Of a DNA stretch of 64,000 nt, positions 36,401 to 43,401 are shown piece by piece. The position numbers were made by a program, and so were the translations under genes. How positions within the stretch are numbered: position 1 is the first letter of the stretch; every line of letters starts with the position of its first letter. Location of the stretch: NCBI RefSeq assembly GCF_013131805.1, contig NZ_JABJRC010000006.1:434001-498000 (forward strand), written 5' to 3'. Source of the DNA: Kribbella sandramycini (GTDB lineage: Bacteria; Actinomycetota; Actinomycetes; Propionibacteriales; Kribbellaceae). The notes under the pieces were generated by a model, which was given only the letters and a program-made list of their open reading frames with translations, did not search any database and was not told where the DNA came from.

Positions 36401-39400
36401 CTGGAGCAGATCGACGAGCGCGGTAACGCGACCCGGTTCACCTACAACCATCTGAACCAGCAGACCCAGATCGATACGCCGGGCAAGACCAACGACGAAC
36501 GTGTCGTCAGCAAGGTCACCTACACGCCGAACGGTGACGTCGAGTCCACGACCGACCCGCTCGGCGCCGTCACCAAGCTGACCTACGACGACCTCGACCG
36601 GGTCGTGACGTCGACCGCGGTCGAGCGCAAGCAGGCCGCCGGGAACTACGTCACTCGGCTGACCTACGACGACATGGACAACGTCGTGAAGACGCAGAGT
36701 CCGGGCGGTGTCACGGCGACCAGTACCTTCGACACTCTCGGCCAGCTGATTCAGTCGACGGACCCGAACAACGTCGTCACTCGAGTCGGCTACGACTACG
36801 CCGGTCGTCAGGTCCGGTCTTCGGATGCCCTGGGGCGCAGCAGCGTCGCGACTTACGACAAGGCCGGTCAGCTGGTCGCGTCGAAGACCCTCGATGCTGC
36901 CAACGCATCACTCGGCACCACTGCGCTCGCCTACGACCTGGACGGCAACCTCAAGTCCTCGACGCCGCCATCAGGCAACCGGGCGACGACGTACACCTAT
37001 GATGCGCTCGGCCGTCTGACCACGCAGGTCGACCCGGTCACCGCGACCGACTCGATCACCATCTCCTACGGGTACGACGCAGCCGGTAACCGCACCCGCT
37101 ACACCGACGGCCGGGGCAACTCGACCACCTACACCATCAACCCCCTCGGCTTGCCCGAGAAGGTGATCGAGCCCTCGACGACCGCACACCCGGCACTGGC
37201 CGACCGTACCTGGACCGCGTCGTACGACGCCGCGGGCAATGCGGTCTCGCTGCTGTCACCTGGCGGCGTCACCAGATCCCGCACGTTCGACGCCGCGGGA
37301 CGCCTGACGAAGGAGGACGGCGCCGGTGCGGAAGCCTCGACGGCGACGCGCAACCTGACCTACGACCTGGTCGGTCGCCTTGCGACCACTAGCTCCCTGG
37401 ACGGCGTCAACACCTACACCTACAACGACCGCGGCATGCTCCTCCGCGCGGACGGCCCTTCGGGCACCTCGACCAACGGCTACAACGCTGACGGCCAGCT
37501 CACGCAGCGCATCGACGCCGCCGGCACCGCCGACTTCACCTACACCAACGGCCGCCCGACGACGACCACCGACCCGGTCACCCGGACCGCTCAAACCGTC
37601 AGCTACAACGCCGCCGGTCAGCTCGTGACCATCGACTACGGATCCGCGCGCATCCGCACCATCGGCTACGACGCCTACGGCCGGCTGAACTCCGACGTCC
37701 TCAAAGCCGGCGCCACCTCGGTCTCCTCGATCACCTACGGCTACAACGCCGACAACACCGTCACCTCGAAGAAGACCACCGGCGTCGCCGGCGCAGGCGA
37801 CAACACCTACGCCTACGACCAACTGGGCCGCCTCACCACGTGGACCAAGGGCTCGACGGCGACGTCGTACACCTGGGACGCCGCCAGCAACCGAACGAAG
37901 GCCGGCGCGAAGCTCGCGACGTACGACGAGCGCAACCGTCTCCTCACCGACGGCACCACCACCTACACCTACTCACCCCGCGGCGCCCTGCTCCAGAAGC
38001 AGACTGCGGACGGCGGCAGTACCACCACCGAAGCCTTCACCTTCGACGCCTTCGACCGCATGATCCGCACCGCCGACCGCGACTTCACCTACGACGCCCT
38101 CGACCGTCCGATCATGGCCGGCACCGCCCGCATGCGCTACGACGCCTTCAGCGACGAGGTCGTCTCCGACGGCACCCAGTTCTTCGGCCGCTCAGCCGCC
38201 GACGAACTCCTCGCCGTCGGCTACGAAACCACCAAACGCCTGGTCCTGTCCGACCGCCACGGCGACGTCTTCGCCGGCTTCGACCCCACCGACACCACCC
38301 TCGGAACCGGCCTCCCCGACTCCCGCACCTACGACCCCTTCGGCAACTCCACCAACGCCACCGGCCTCAAATACCGCATCGGCTACCAAGGCGACTGGAC
38401 CGACCCCCGCTCCGGCGACCTCAACCTAGGCGCCCGCTGGTACAACCCCACCACCGGCACCTTCAACTCCCGAGACACCATCACCTACAAAGCCGGCGTC
38501 CCCTCCTCTCACCCCAACCTCTACGCCTATGCAGGCGCCAACCCCCTAACCAACTACGACCCTGACGGTCACCAACTCCAAAACCCCGGCGACGGCGACG
38601 GCTCCAAGTGCTATCACAAGGTCAAGGAGATACCTTTCGGCGACGACAAGCCGATCTGGGAGAAGATCTGCCCAAAGAAGCCAAAAGATCCGCCTCCTGG
38701 TGGCGATTGCAAGAAGAAGCCCTGCAAGAAGGAACCGTGTAAGCCGAAGAACAGCGCCAAGTGCGGCGGAGGCGGCGGGGGCGGCGGAGGTGGCGGCGGC
38801 GCCGGTGAAGACGATGTTGATCCCCCGGAGCGCTGCATCCCGTGCGAGAAGCGCGATCAGCTCGACCAACTGGCCAAGACGGTCGAGCAGGATCCGCCCG
38901 GCAGCCCAACGTGCACCAACGGCAACATCAGCCTCTGTCCCCACGACCCCACCCAGCCCACCACCGTCATCACCCCCGCCACCGACTACACCGACGAGAC
39001 CACCGACTACGCCAACGCCCTCTACCAACAAACCCTCAACCAAACCGGCTCCGTAGTAGGAGCTATCGGCTCCACCGGCAGCTACAACTGGTTCAGCGCG
39101 AGCATGTCCGGCGGCCCGTCCTTCGGTGAGGATCTTTACGAATGGGTCGGTCCCAATGCCGGCGACAAACTGACCAAAGAACTCGTCATCGACCCGCTGG
39201 TTGAGACCTACGAAGCCTGCAAGGCCGCCGTCAAACAACCCACCCCGGCAGGCTGGGACCAATGCGAGATGAGCCTCGCTCTCACCGGCCTAGGGTTCAC
39301 CGGCGGCGGCAAGCTCGTCGGCATCGGCGTCCGAACCGCCCAAGGCATAGCCGCAGCACAAGCCGAACGCCAACTCGCTGGTACACTTTTTCCCAAGGCT

Positions 39401-39748
39401 GCAAAGGCTGCTTGGGTATCCAACGACCCGCTGGTGGGATCGCTGGCGAACGGTGTCGAACGTGCCTTGCCAGGGGCGATTCGTAACGTGAACTCCCAAG
39501 TCAAAATGTCAAACGGGCTATCGCGGGAGATTGATATCGATCTCGGCAACGTCTATGTGCAGGTAAAGAGCGGCAACGCTCGAGGCTTGACTGGCCAAAT
39601 TCTCAAAACCCAGCAATCGACCGGTGTTCGGACGGTTGGATACGCGCCGGGTATTTCTGATGCGGCGTGGTCCAATGCGGCCTCGCAAGGTATCGCAATT
39701 GCCCGCAACCAGGATGAACTTACCGCGATCCTGCGAGAGTTTCGATGA
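30470..39748 (+). CDS. Giant RHS/YD-repeat polymorphic toxin with nuclease-like C-terminal tip
   Basis: This 3092-residue protein has: an N-terminal export signal (hydrophobic core FVAIGVALAVPLSGIG); a beta-rich region; a DNRLRE-like adhesive domain at about 370-560; a DUF6531-type entry to the RHS cage near 810 (LNVARTYNSLDPRRDGLFGA); a LamG-like domain at about 1010-1250; many YD repeats to about 2650; and the core end LGARWYNPTTGTF through NYDPDG near 2700. The variable tip (2703-3092) starts with a Lys/Cys-rich stretch and polyglycine. It ends in a PD-(D/E)XK-like motif E3020-x-D3022-x-D3024 followed by Q3031-V-K3033. GC drops in the tip. An immunity candidate overlaps the stop. Confidence 0.9.
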   Translation: MPKSSLSSRARKRRLRIARFVAIGVALAVPLSGIGPAAPVESVAAKEPPVPQAAMSGRGEAKAPVQRLGSGDLPPEAPPGNNVRPPSLRSMFPVNDAQPEDPAAEQPAPQAAEALPSARPDVKGFDARTSREITAKRDEYTKTFQNADSTETTVLSPAPLNFKKADGSWAEINANLQPADGGGWETISTEVYSWIAAQADAEPLARVELGDGHTIGWSASGAAAVPGQMSGSKVTFPGFMPNADLELESRPQGVKETIVLNSAAAARSYTFPLQLSDKLTASLRGREVVITDDEGTERARIPAGTMEDSNTTEVRATSAAVTYELVTVDGRQALKVTADDAWLDDPARVFPVRVDPTVIPTDRLTPGIAASAGLNGAISGAEDLQVGCRPPAGGTNCSSTSGWNAFTALLTFPGLEKAPFVYDTIVAASLEVYNYQTDTCSSRDLDVYGITENWTSTPLSQLKYPGPATGRSVLAAKGFSRGYVSGSTGTTACAPKYDALPFNAAGVSWLQGIVDDRISNYGFAMFARQRADKYSWKKIAGKDTANPPRLAVTHSPYHAAYAFRAQKPADYVLQDKDGKFPMTITNLGGRTWVPSDDYMSYRVFRNGQAVSVNQLQTPVTRNVPHGGKINLDVNVGRLAGSQAGVDYQIEFSMVHRDTTVRRWYTDWGVRPAARLITVKNVPAVVNPAKIWPLNGAQAYMLTPPLWADAIDPDQPETTLKYKFRVCEVVGTNTQVGCFDSGAYTTAKGWVVPAGKLNWNREYRWQVSVQDNDGAVTTGPPITLFTDVPQPAITSHLANNDGKSQDKPYDPAVGNYTASALDIVVPVAGPELNVARTYNSLDPRRDGLFGAGWSSRYDMRLVVEDNENVLVTYPDGRQVRFGKNANGTYAAPRGTKNVLTATSATGPWTLQIAPGMKYEFAATTGRLSKIYKTLGKPLALTYRADGTLETAASQDGAGRKLTFTWTGDKKHVASVSTQPVGGTPLTWTYEYAGDVLTKSCNSEQKCTTYASEQGSHYRSAVLDSKPDGYFRLSDDGSDNDATNEIDLAAGDADFGSYTSVEFNQDSPLAGVGTADKSVKFTGASRVDLPNGLVSRSRDETVELWFKTSGGTAGQPLLGYQVGKFASTTTGGMPVLYVGADGKLRGKFWDGSAEPLTSLTTVNDNQWHHVVLTSGAGKQHLHLDGVVQATVTQSIVDHSRMPVSQIGAAVATVPTAWPSYGSQAARNFNGQIDEVAIYSHPLSVRDIKTHWQQGRNTADQLTSITSAAGRTTAEVEYNPAKDRVRKYIDNNGGDWTLSDPEVVGNDKDLRRLVEVTGPGKTSYMYEYDALGGWLLRTGRPLGENTKKPWDAENDPEWGDGSGYGIRSYTHDKTGKLTKVTSEAGGEASMTYDDRGNVTSTKTCRGAGGTDCRTEHSLYHANDSWPALDPRWDKLAQFRDGRSASATDDTYKNGQTLTVNGDLAVQTSPDGGEKAYTYTDGTEASPDGKTMPPGLLKSLRVKVNATTFATTQYAYDQHGQLAQLTAPSGLVTKYTYDEIGRKKTETQVSDTYPAGVVTTYGYDKMSRLKAVTGPVTTDAVTGAQHQQKAELEYDDDGNVVKTTARDLKTSDEPRVGSMEYDDRNRLARTIDAAGKESQQGYDVAGNRVWSEDANGNRFEYKYSDLNMPTEVWDMNLPVDPNNPPTDDPREGVDYNVRSKTQYDTAGRKVAEVDAMGRVVSYAYNADDSLKTRKLLGFRNPDGSTRDVVLEDNTYDNAGNRTKSVTDNGKSTTTYTIDKVGRVANQIADPAGLKRKTTYTYDLAGNATRQETTGDWSNADIAGPTAVTDAMTFVFDAAGRRISQTVENTGGMTQTTSWTYDQRGLATSTTTPRGNAAGAVKADFTATYTNDELGRQVKTVAPKVKAEQNGGTAADVQPTATVGYGAFGQATSSKDALGNIVKSTFDKLGRQVEVAAPSYTPPGGSALTPKTSFSYDAVGNLLEQIDERGNATRFTYNHLNQQTQIDTPGKTNDERVVSKVTYTPNGDVESTTDPLGAVTKLTYDDLDRVVTSTAVERKQAAGNYVTRLTYDDMDNVVKTQSPGGVTATSTFDTLGQLIQSTDPNNVVTRVGYDYAGRQVRSSDALGRSSVATYDKAGQLVASKTLDAANASLGTTALAYDLDGNLKSSTPPSGNRATTYTYDALGRLTTQVDPVTATDSITISYGYDAAGNRTRYTDGRGNSTTYTINPLGLPEKVIEPSTTAHPALADRTWTASYDAAGNAVSLLSPGGVTRSRTFDAAGRLTKEDGAGAEASTATRNLTYDLVGRLATTSSLDGVNTYTYNDRGMLLRADGPSGTSTNGYNADGQLTQRIDAAGTADFTYTNGRPTTTTDPVTRTAQTVSYNAAGQLVTIDYGSARIRTIGYDAYGRLNSDVLKAGATSVSSITYGYNADNTVTSKKTTGVAGAGDNTYAYDQLGRLTTWTKGSTATSYTWDAASNRTKAGAKLATYDERNRLLTDGTTTYTYSPRGALLQKQTADGGSTTTEAFTFDAFDRMIRTADRDFTYDALDRPIMAGTARMRYDAFSDEVVSDGTQFFGRSAADELLAVGYETTKRLVLSDRHGDVFAGFDPTDTTLGTGLPDSRTYDPFGNSTNATGLKYRIGYQGDWTDPRSGDLNLGARWYNPTTGTFNSRDTITYKAGVPSSHPNLYAYAGANPLTNYDPDGHQLQNPGDGDGSKCYHKVKEIPFGDDKPIWEKICPKKPKDPPPGGDCKKKPCKKEPCKPKNSAKCGGGGGGGGGGGGAGEDDVDPPERCIPCEKRDQLDQLAKTVEQDPPGSPTCTNGNISLCPHDPTQPTTVITPATDYTDETTDYANALYQQTLNQTGSVVGAIGSTGSYNWFSASMSGGPSFGEDLYEWVGPNAGDKLTKELVIDPLVETYEACKAAVKQPTPAGWDQCEMSLALTGLGFTGGGKLVGIGVRTAQGIAAAQAERQLAGTLFPKAAKAAWVSNDPLVGSLANGVERALPGAIRNVNSQVKMSNGLSREIDIDLGNVYVQVKSGNARGLTGQILKTQQSTGVRTVGYAPGISDAAWSNAASQGIAIARNQDELTAILREFR

Positions 39749-40131
39749 GAGGCGCGTTCCTGCTGTCGGAAGATAATTCGATGTTCGATGCGATCAGCGA
39801 GATCCTCTGGCAACTTGGAGGTGACGTCTCGCGCGAGGATGGAATCGCGCAGATCCGCGACGTCAGCGGCCGTCTGTTCTCTGTTGAAGGCCCGGTTCCT
39901 CCGGATCTGGAGTGGGAGTTCAGGCAGGGGCCACATGTCCTTGGCAGTGGATCGAATCTCCCGGATTTCGGAGTTCTTTCTGCCTGCACCATTGAATGTC
40001 GGTGGGTGGACCTGTTCGTCGACACAATGTCGGCGATCGTTACGCGCATCCAGGGGTCGTACTGGATTCTGGATGCGGGAGACGTCGTCTGGGATGCCCG
40101 CGATATCGACGGCCATCGGCTCGCCCTATAA
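39745..40131 (+). CDS. Candidate immunity protein for the RHS toxin
   Basis: I do not recognise a family for this 128-residue protein. Its ATG overlaps the toxin stop (ATGA), the usual place for the cognate immunity gene of an RHS toxin. It has no signal peptide or membrane helix, is rich in acidic residues and aromatic-hydrophobic blocks (ISEILWQLGGD, VDLFVDTMSAIVTRI, SYWILDAGDVVWD), and has about the size of cytoplasmic immunity proteins. Its GC content is lower than the surrounding genome, like the toxin tip, so the pair was probably acquired as a unit. Function is inferred from position only. Confidence 0.7.
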   Translation: MRGAFLLSEDNSMFDAISEILWQLGGDVSREDGIAQIRDVSGRLFSVEGPVPPDLEWEFRQGPHVLGSGSNLPDFGVLSACTIECRWVDLFVDTMSAIVTRIQGSYWILDAGDVVWDARDIDGHRLAL

Positions 40132-40440
40132 TCCTGACTTGCTCATCGCTCAATCGTGTCGATTCCGGCAGTCAGTTCCGGCGCCGGATGAAGCATTACA
40201 TGACAGAGTTCTCGACGTCGTGCGCAGCGGATCTGCTCGAGTTTTCATTCAGTTGCTGGCCCGCTTCCTTCTGCTGTCAGCTCGCCCCTTTCCGCCGCAG
40301 TGGATCTCGCAGATTCGTTTCTCTGTCTTGAATAGTAGTTCACGCGTGAGTTGCTCGCCGGTTGGAGAACCTTTGGCGCTGTTGTCGACTGTGAGTGAGG
40401 TTGCTGCCGCGTCGCCGATGCAAACCTAACTCCGCAATGG
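40132..40440. other. Low-GC gap after the RHS module
   Basis: These 309 bp are lower in GC than the surroundings and contain no frame I would call a gene. Short open frames exist, but they lack ribosome sites and protein-like composition. Fragments of an older toxin tip or immunity gene would be typical at this place, but I could not recognise one. Confidence 0.45.
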
Positions 40441-40773
40441 CTACTCGGGTGGGCCGAGGGTTTTCCAGAGGGTGTCTCGGGCTGGGCCGGTTAGTGGGGT
40501 GGCTTGTAGATCGGAGTAGTCGCCGTAGGTGGGGTCGTAGGTGCCGGATTCTAGTTCGGTGAGGGTAGGCCAGTCGGGGCCGTAGTCCTCTTCGGGGCGT
40601 TCTTTGGTGCCGTCCAGCCAGGTGATTTGGGACCAGAGTTGGTCGCGTTTGAGGTGGAGGGCGGGGAGGGAGCGCATGGACCAGATCTGGGTGGTGAGGT
40701 GGCCTACTAGTTCGCCGTTGTGGCGGAGTTCGAAGACGGCGTCGCGGTAGGGGGCGAGGCGTGGGTCGGTCAT
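40441..40773 (-). CDS. Hypothetical 110-residue protein
   Basis: I do not recognise this protein. ATG 40773 gives 110 residues: a basic N-terminus (MTDPRLAPYRDAVFELRHNG), a middle part LHLKRDQLWSQITWLDGTKE and an acidic, aromatic tail with repeated Y-D/P pairs (YGPDWPTLTE, TYDPTYGDYSD). It is soluble, with no signal peptide. It starts 8 bp beyond the marR stop on the same strand, so it is probably cotranscribed with marR. Its coding strand is strongly C-rich, like other 3'-terminal genes here. Confidence 0.65.
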   Translation of the reverse strand: MTDPRLAPYRDAVFELRHNGELVGHLTTQIWSMRSLPALHLKRDQLWSQITWLDGTKERPEEDYGPDWPTLTELESGTYDPTYGDYSDLQATPLTGPARDTLWKTLGPPE

Positions 40774-40781
40774 GGGGTGGA

Positions 40782-41312
40782 TTATGGCTGGTTGGAGGTT
40801 TGGTGGGTTACGTCGTTGAGGAGGGATTGGAGGGCGGTGGCTAGGTGGGCTCGGGATTCTGGGGTTAAGGAGGAGATCAGGGCTGACTCTCGGGTTAGGA
40901 CTTGGTCTACGGAGCGTTCGATTAGGGCATGGCCGGTGGGGGTCAGGGTGATTAGGACGGCTCGGTGGGGGGCGGGGGTTCGGGTTACGAGGTTGGCGGA
41001 TTCGGCTCGGGTTACTCGTTGGGAGATGGCGCCGGCGGTGACGAGGGTGCGGGCGGCTAGTTCTCGGGTGGTTAGTTGGTAGGGGGCGCCGGCTCGGCGG
41101 AGGACGCTGAGGAGGTCGAGGGTGGCGGGGTCGATGTTGAGGTCGGCGAGGACTCGGCGGCGGTCGTCGGCGAAGAGTTTGGCCAGCCGCCAGAGCGGGG
41201 TGACGATCTCGATGGAGTCGGTGGGGGTGCCGGGGCGTTCGCGTTGCCAGGCGCGGGCGATGTCGGCGGCGGGGTAGGGGCTGGGGGAGTCGAGGGGGTA
41301 GGTGTCGGTCAC
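40782..41312 (-). CDS. MarR-family transcriptional regulator
   Basis: This 176-residue regulator has a MarR winged helix at about residues 60-125 (LLSVLRRAGAPYQLTTRELA, then AGAISQRVTRAE and a wing with RAVLITLTPTG). The best start is GTG 41312, although no spaced ribosome site is visible and the message may be leaderless. It is divergent from an SDR gene across 53 bp that contain two TTTAG-N2-CTAAA sites, so it probably represses both itself and the SDR gene until a small aromatic ligand binds. Confidence 0.85.
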   Translation of the reverse strand: MTDTYPLDSPSPYPAADIARAWQRERPGTPTDSIEIVTPLWRLAKLFADDRRRVLADLNIDPATLDLLSVLRRAGAPYQLTTRELAARTLVTAGAISQRVTRAESANLVTRTPAPHRAVLITLTPTGHALIERSVDQVLTRESALISSLTPESRAHLATALQSLLNDVTHQTSNQP

Positions 41313-41324
41313 CTGGCCATGCTA

Positions 41325-41356
41325 CGTTTAGAGCTAAATGTTTAGGTCTAAACGTG
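41325..41356. promoter_or_regulatory. Twin MarR operator sites
   Basis: TTTAGAGCTAAA (41327-41338) and TTTAGGTCTAAA (41341-41352) are two inverted repeats 14 bp apart. The pair sits in a larger, nearly symmetric block from ACGT to ACGT. It fills the gap between divergent marR and the SDR gene, overlapping where both promoters must lie. Confidence 0.75.
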
Positions 41357-41365
41357 AGGATTGAG

Positions 41366-42076
41366 ATGCGGACGATCGTGGTGACCGGGGGAGCGGTGGG
41401 GATCGGGCGGGCGACGGCGGAGCGGTTCCGGGCGGATGGTGATGCGGTGGTGATCACTGGGCGGCGGGAGGAATTGCTGGTGAAGGCGGCGGCGGAGATG
41501 GGGGCTACGCCGGTGGTGTGTGATGCGACTGACCCGGAGCAGGTGGAGCGGTTGGTGCGGGAGCTGCCGGAGCGGGTCGACGTACTGGTCAACAACGCCG
41601 GCGGGAACGCGGATCTGGATCGGCCGGACGGCGATCTGCGGCAGTTGAAGGCGAACTGGATCGCGAATCTTGAGGCGAACTTGATCAGCGCGGTGCTGAC
41701 GACGACCGGGCTCGCGCCGCGGCTGACCACGGCCGTCGTCCACCTCGGCTCGATTGCGGGTGCGCGCAGCGGGTCCGGGTCGTACGGCGCGTCCAAGGCG
41801 GCGCTGGGATTGTGGAGTGCCGATGTGGCGGCGGAGCTCGGTCCGCGCGGGATCACCTCGAATGTGGTGGCGCCGGGGTTCACCGCGGAGACCGAGTTCT
41901 TCCGGGGGAAGCTGTCGGATGAGCGTCGTCAGATGTTGCTGGCGGCAACGCTCACCAAACGCGAGGGTCAGGTCGGTGACATCGCCGACACCATCCACTT
42001 CCTCACCACCCCCGCCGCCCGTCACATCACTGGTCAGCTTCTGCACGTGAACGGCGGCGCCCACACAACCCGCTAG
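41366..42076 (+). CDS. SDR-family oxidoreductase
   Basis: This is a short-chain dehydrogenase/reductase of 236 residues. The cofactor motif is TGGAVGIGRA near residue 8, followed by NNAGGNADLD near 75. The catalytic triad region gives Ser in HLGSIAGARSGS and the Y-x-x-x-K pair in SYGASKAALGLW. The C-terminus (TGQLLHVNGGAHTTR) is standard for classical SDRs. ATG 41366 has AGGA five bases upstream. MarR-type operators overlap its promoter. The substrate is unknown. Its last codons belong to a repeated sequence that recurs downstream. Confidence 0.88.
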   Translation: MRTIVVTGGAVGIGRATAERFRADGDAVVITGRREELLVKAAAEMGATPVVCDATDPEQVERLVRELPERVDVLVNNAGGNADLDRPDGDLRQLKANWIANLEANLISAVLTTTGLAPRLTTAVVHLGSIAGARSGSGSYGASKAALGLWSADVAAELGPRGITSNVVAPGFTAETEFFRGKLSDERRQMLLAATLTKREGQVGDIADTIHFLTTPAARHITGQLLHVNGGAHTTR

Positions 42077-42420
42077 CCGATGCGGGCGGAGCTGGCCCAC
42101 TAAGAGCTGCTTGGAGGGCACTCGCCGCGCCGCGCCGCTCGGAGCTGGAGCGTCGGGTTGGTGGGTACGGCGACGCCGTCCACCAGTCGCCGACCCGCGG
42201 GCGGAGCCTGCACAACCCGCTGACCCCGCGGGCGAGCCGGCCGACTAAGAGCTGCTTCGAGGGCGGCCCGATCGCTGTGCCCGCGAAGGGCTGCTCGGAG
42301 GGCGCCCGATCGCCGGGCTGCGCGGTGCTGGTTGGGTCGGGCGGGGCGTCGGATTGGTGGGTGTGGCGGCCCGAGTCGCCGTCCCGCGGGCGGCGTCCGC
42401 ACAGCTCGCTAACCGATGCG
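42064..42420. repeat. Degenerate direct repeats between the SDR and DUF1579-like genes
   Basis: A unit beginning CACAACCCGCT recurs at 42064, 42211 and, as CACAGCTCGCT, at 42400. After each comes a CCGATGCGGG- or CCCGCGGGC-like stretch, and after the first two ACTAAGAGCTGCTT and a GAGGGC block. Spacing is 147 and 189 bp. The phrases GTCGGGTTGGTGGG and GTCGGATTGGTGGG precede the second and third copies. The first copy covers the SDR stop codon and the last covers the stop of the convergent gene. The roughly 330-bp gap has no other gene. Confidence 0.65.
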
Positions 42421-43347
42421 GGTGTGTTGCATTTGCCAGTTGGAGATCCAGGTTTGGCCGTTGTCGGCGGAGAAGAGCTGTTCCCAGGTGGCCTTGTCCA
42501 CGCCTGGGGTCCAGATGAAGCGGACGTTGATGGGGTGGCCCTCCCAGGTGTCTGGGCCTTCGAAGGTGCCGATGCCGGCGGAGTTGAAGGCGCCGATGAC
42601 GGGGGTTTCCAGTTGGCCGCGGAGGCTGTTGATCCAGTGGATGGACCAGGTGTGTGAGGTTGGGTTGTAGAGGCGCAGGGTGGCGCCGCGGAAGCCTTCG
42701 GTGGGGAACCAGCCTTCGTCGAAGCTGATGGCGCCGTCGAAGTACGTCGTCGCCTGCATGACCGAGGCGACGTCGTACCACTCGTACGGCGACCCGAGGG
42801 CGGGACGGCGGCGCCGGTTCGCCATGTCCCAGCGGCCGATCAGGAAGTCGAAATCGCCGGTCACCTTCGGTACGTTGAGCGGCGGGGCCGGGGTGGAGCG
42901 ACGGGTGAAGTCCATGATCCAGTTGGTCTCCCAGGTCGTGCCGCCGTCATGCGAGTAGGCCTGCTCCCAGTGCGCGGTCGAGGCAGTAATGGATGACCAT
43001 TCGTAGCTGCACAACACCCCCGGCAGCTCCTCGCCCACCATCCGGCAGGACGACCCGTCCGCCGACCACCGCCCGCGTACCGGCGCCCCGAGCTGCATCG
43101 TCGAGCTGCTGACCCACCAGATCGTCCACTCCGCTGTCGCCGGGTTGAACAGCCGCACCGACAACCCGTATGTCCCGCGCGCCGGGAACCGCATCTCGTC
43201 GATGCTGATCGCCCCGTCGAAGTACGTCGTCGCGGACGTCGTCCCCTCGAAAGAGATCCACTCACCGTCGACCAGCTGCCGGTGCCGGACGTCGAAGTCG
43301 CCCTGAAGGAAGTCGAAATCACTGGTCGCCTTGGTCCATGTCGTCAT
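42409..43347 (-). CDS. Tandem-duplicated DUF1579-like beta-barrel protein
   Basis: This 312-residue protein has two halves of about 155 residues, each opening with a DFDFL-x-G motif (SDFDFLQGDFDVRHR and GDFDFLIGRWDMANR). Each half then shows TTYFDGAIS, a LYNP/LFNP turn, WTIWW or WSIHW, and a closing GGTTWETNW or NGQTWISNW strand. The pattern resembles DUF1579 proteins, calycin-like small barrels of unknown ligand. ATG 43347 is preferred to a TTG 30 bases upstream. It is divergent from the WYL regulator by about 54 bp, which may control it. No signal peptide is seen. Confidence 0.7.
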   Translation of the reverse strand: MTTWTKATSDFDFLQGDFDVRHRQLVDGEWISFEGTTSATTYFDGAISIDEMRFPARGTYGLSVRLFNPATAEWTIWWVSSSTMQLGAPVRGRWSADGSSCRMVGEELPGVLCSYEWSSITASTAHWEQAYSHDGGTTWETNWIMDFTRRSTPAPPLNVPKVTGDFDFLIGRWDMANRRRRPALGSPYEWYDVASVMQATTYFDGAISFDEGWFPTEGFRGATLRLYNPTSHTWSIHWINSLRGQLETPVIGAFNSAGIGTFEGPDTWEGHPINVRFIWTPGVDKATWEQLFSADNGQTWISNWQMQHTRIG

Positions 43348-43401
43348 AGGCAGAACCCTGCCGATCAAACCTGACAAACCATGGCAGTTATTCTCGGAGA
43401 C

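Noticed and set aside
31847-36451. Two long open frames on the minus strand inside the RHS gene
   Set aside because: The translations are Arg/Val/Asp-rich shadows of the YD repeats, with no ribosome site or domain signals.
39788-40429. Open frames across and after the immunity gene
   Set aside because: They are out of frame with the immunity gene, lack ribosome sites and resemble no protein. A decayed toxin fragment is possible but not supported.
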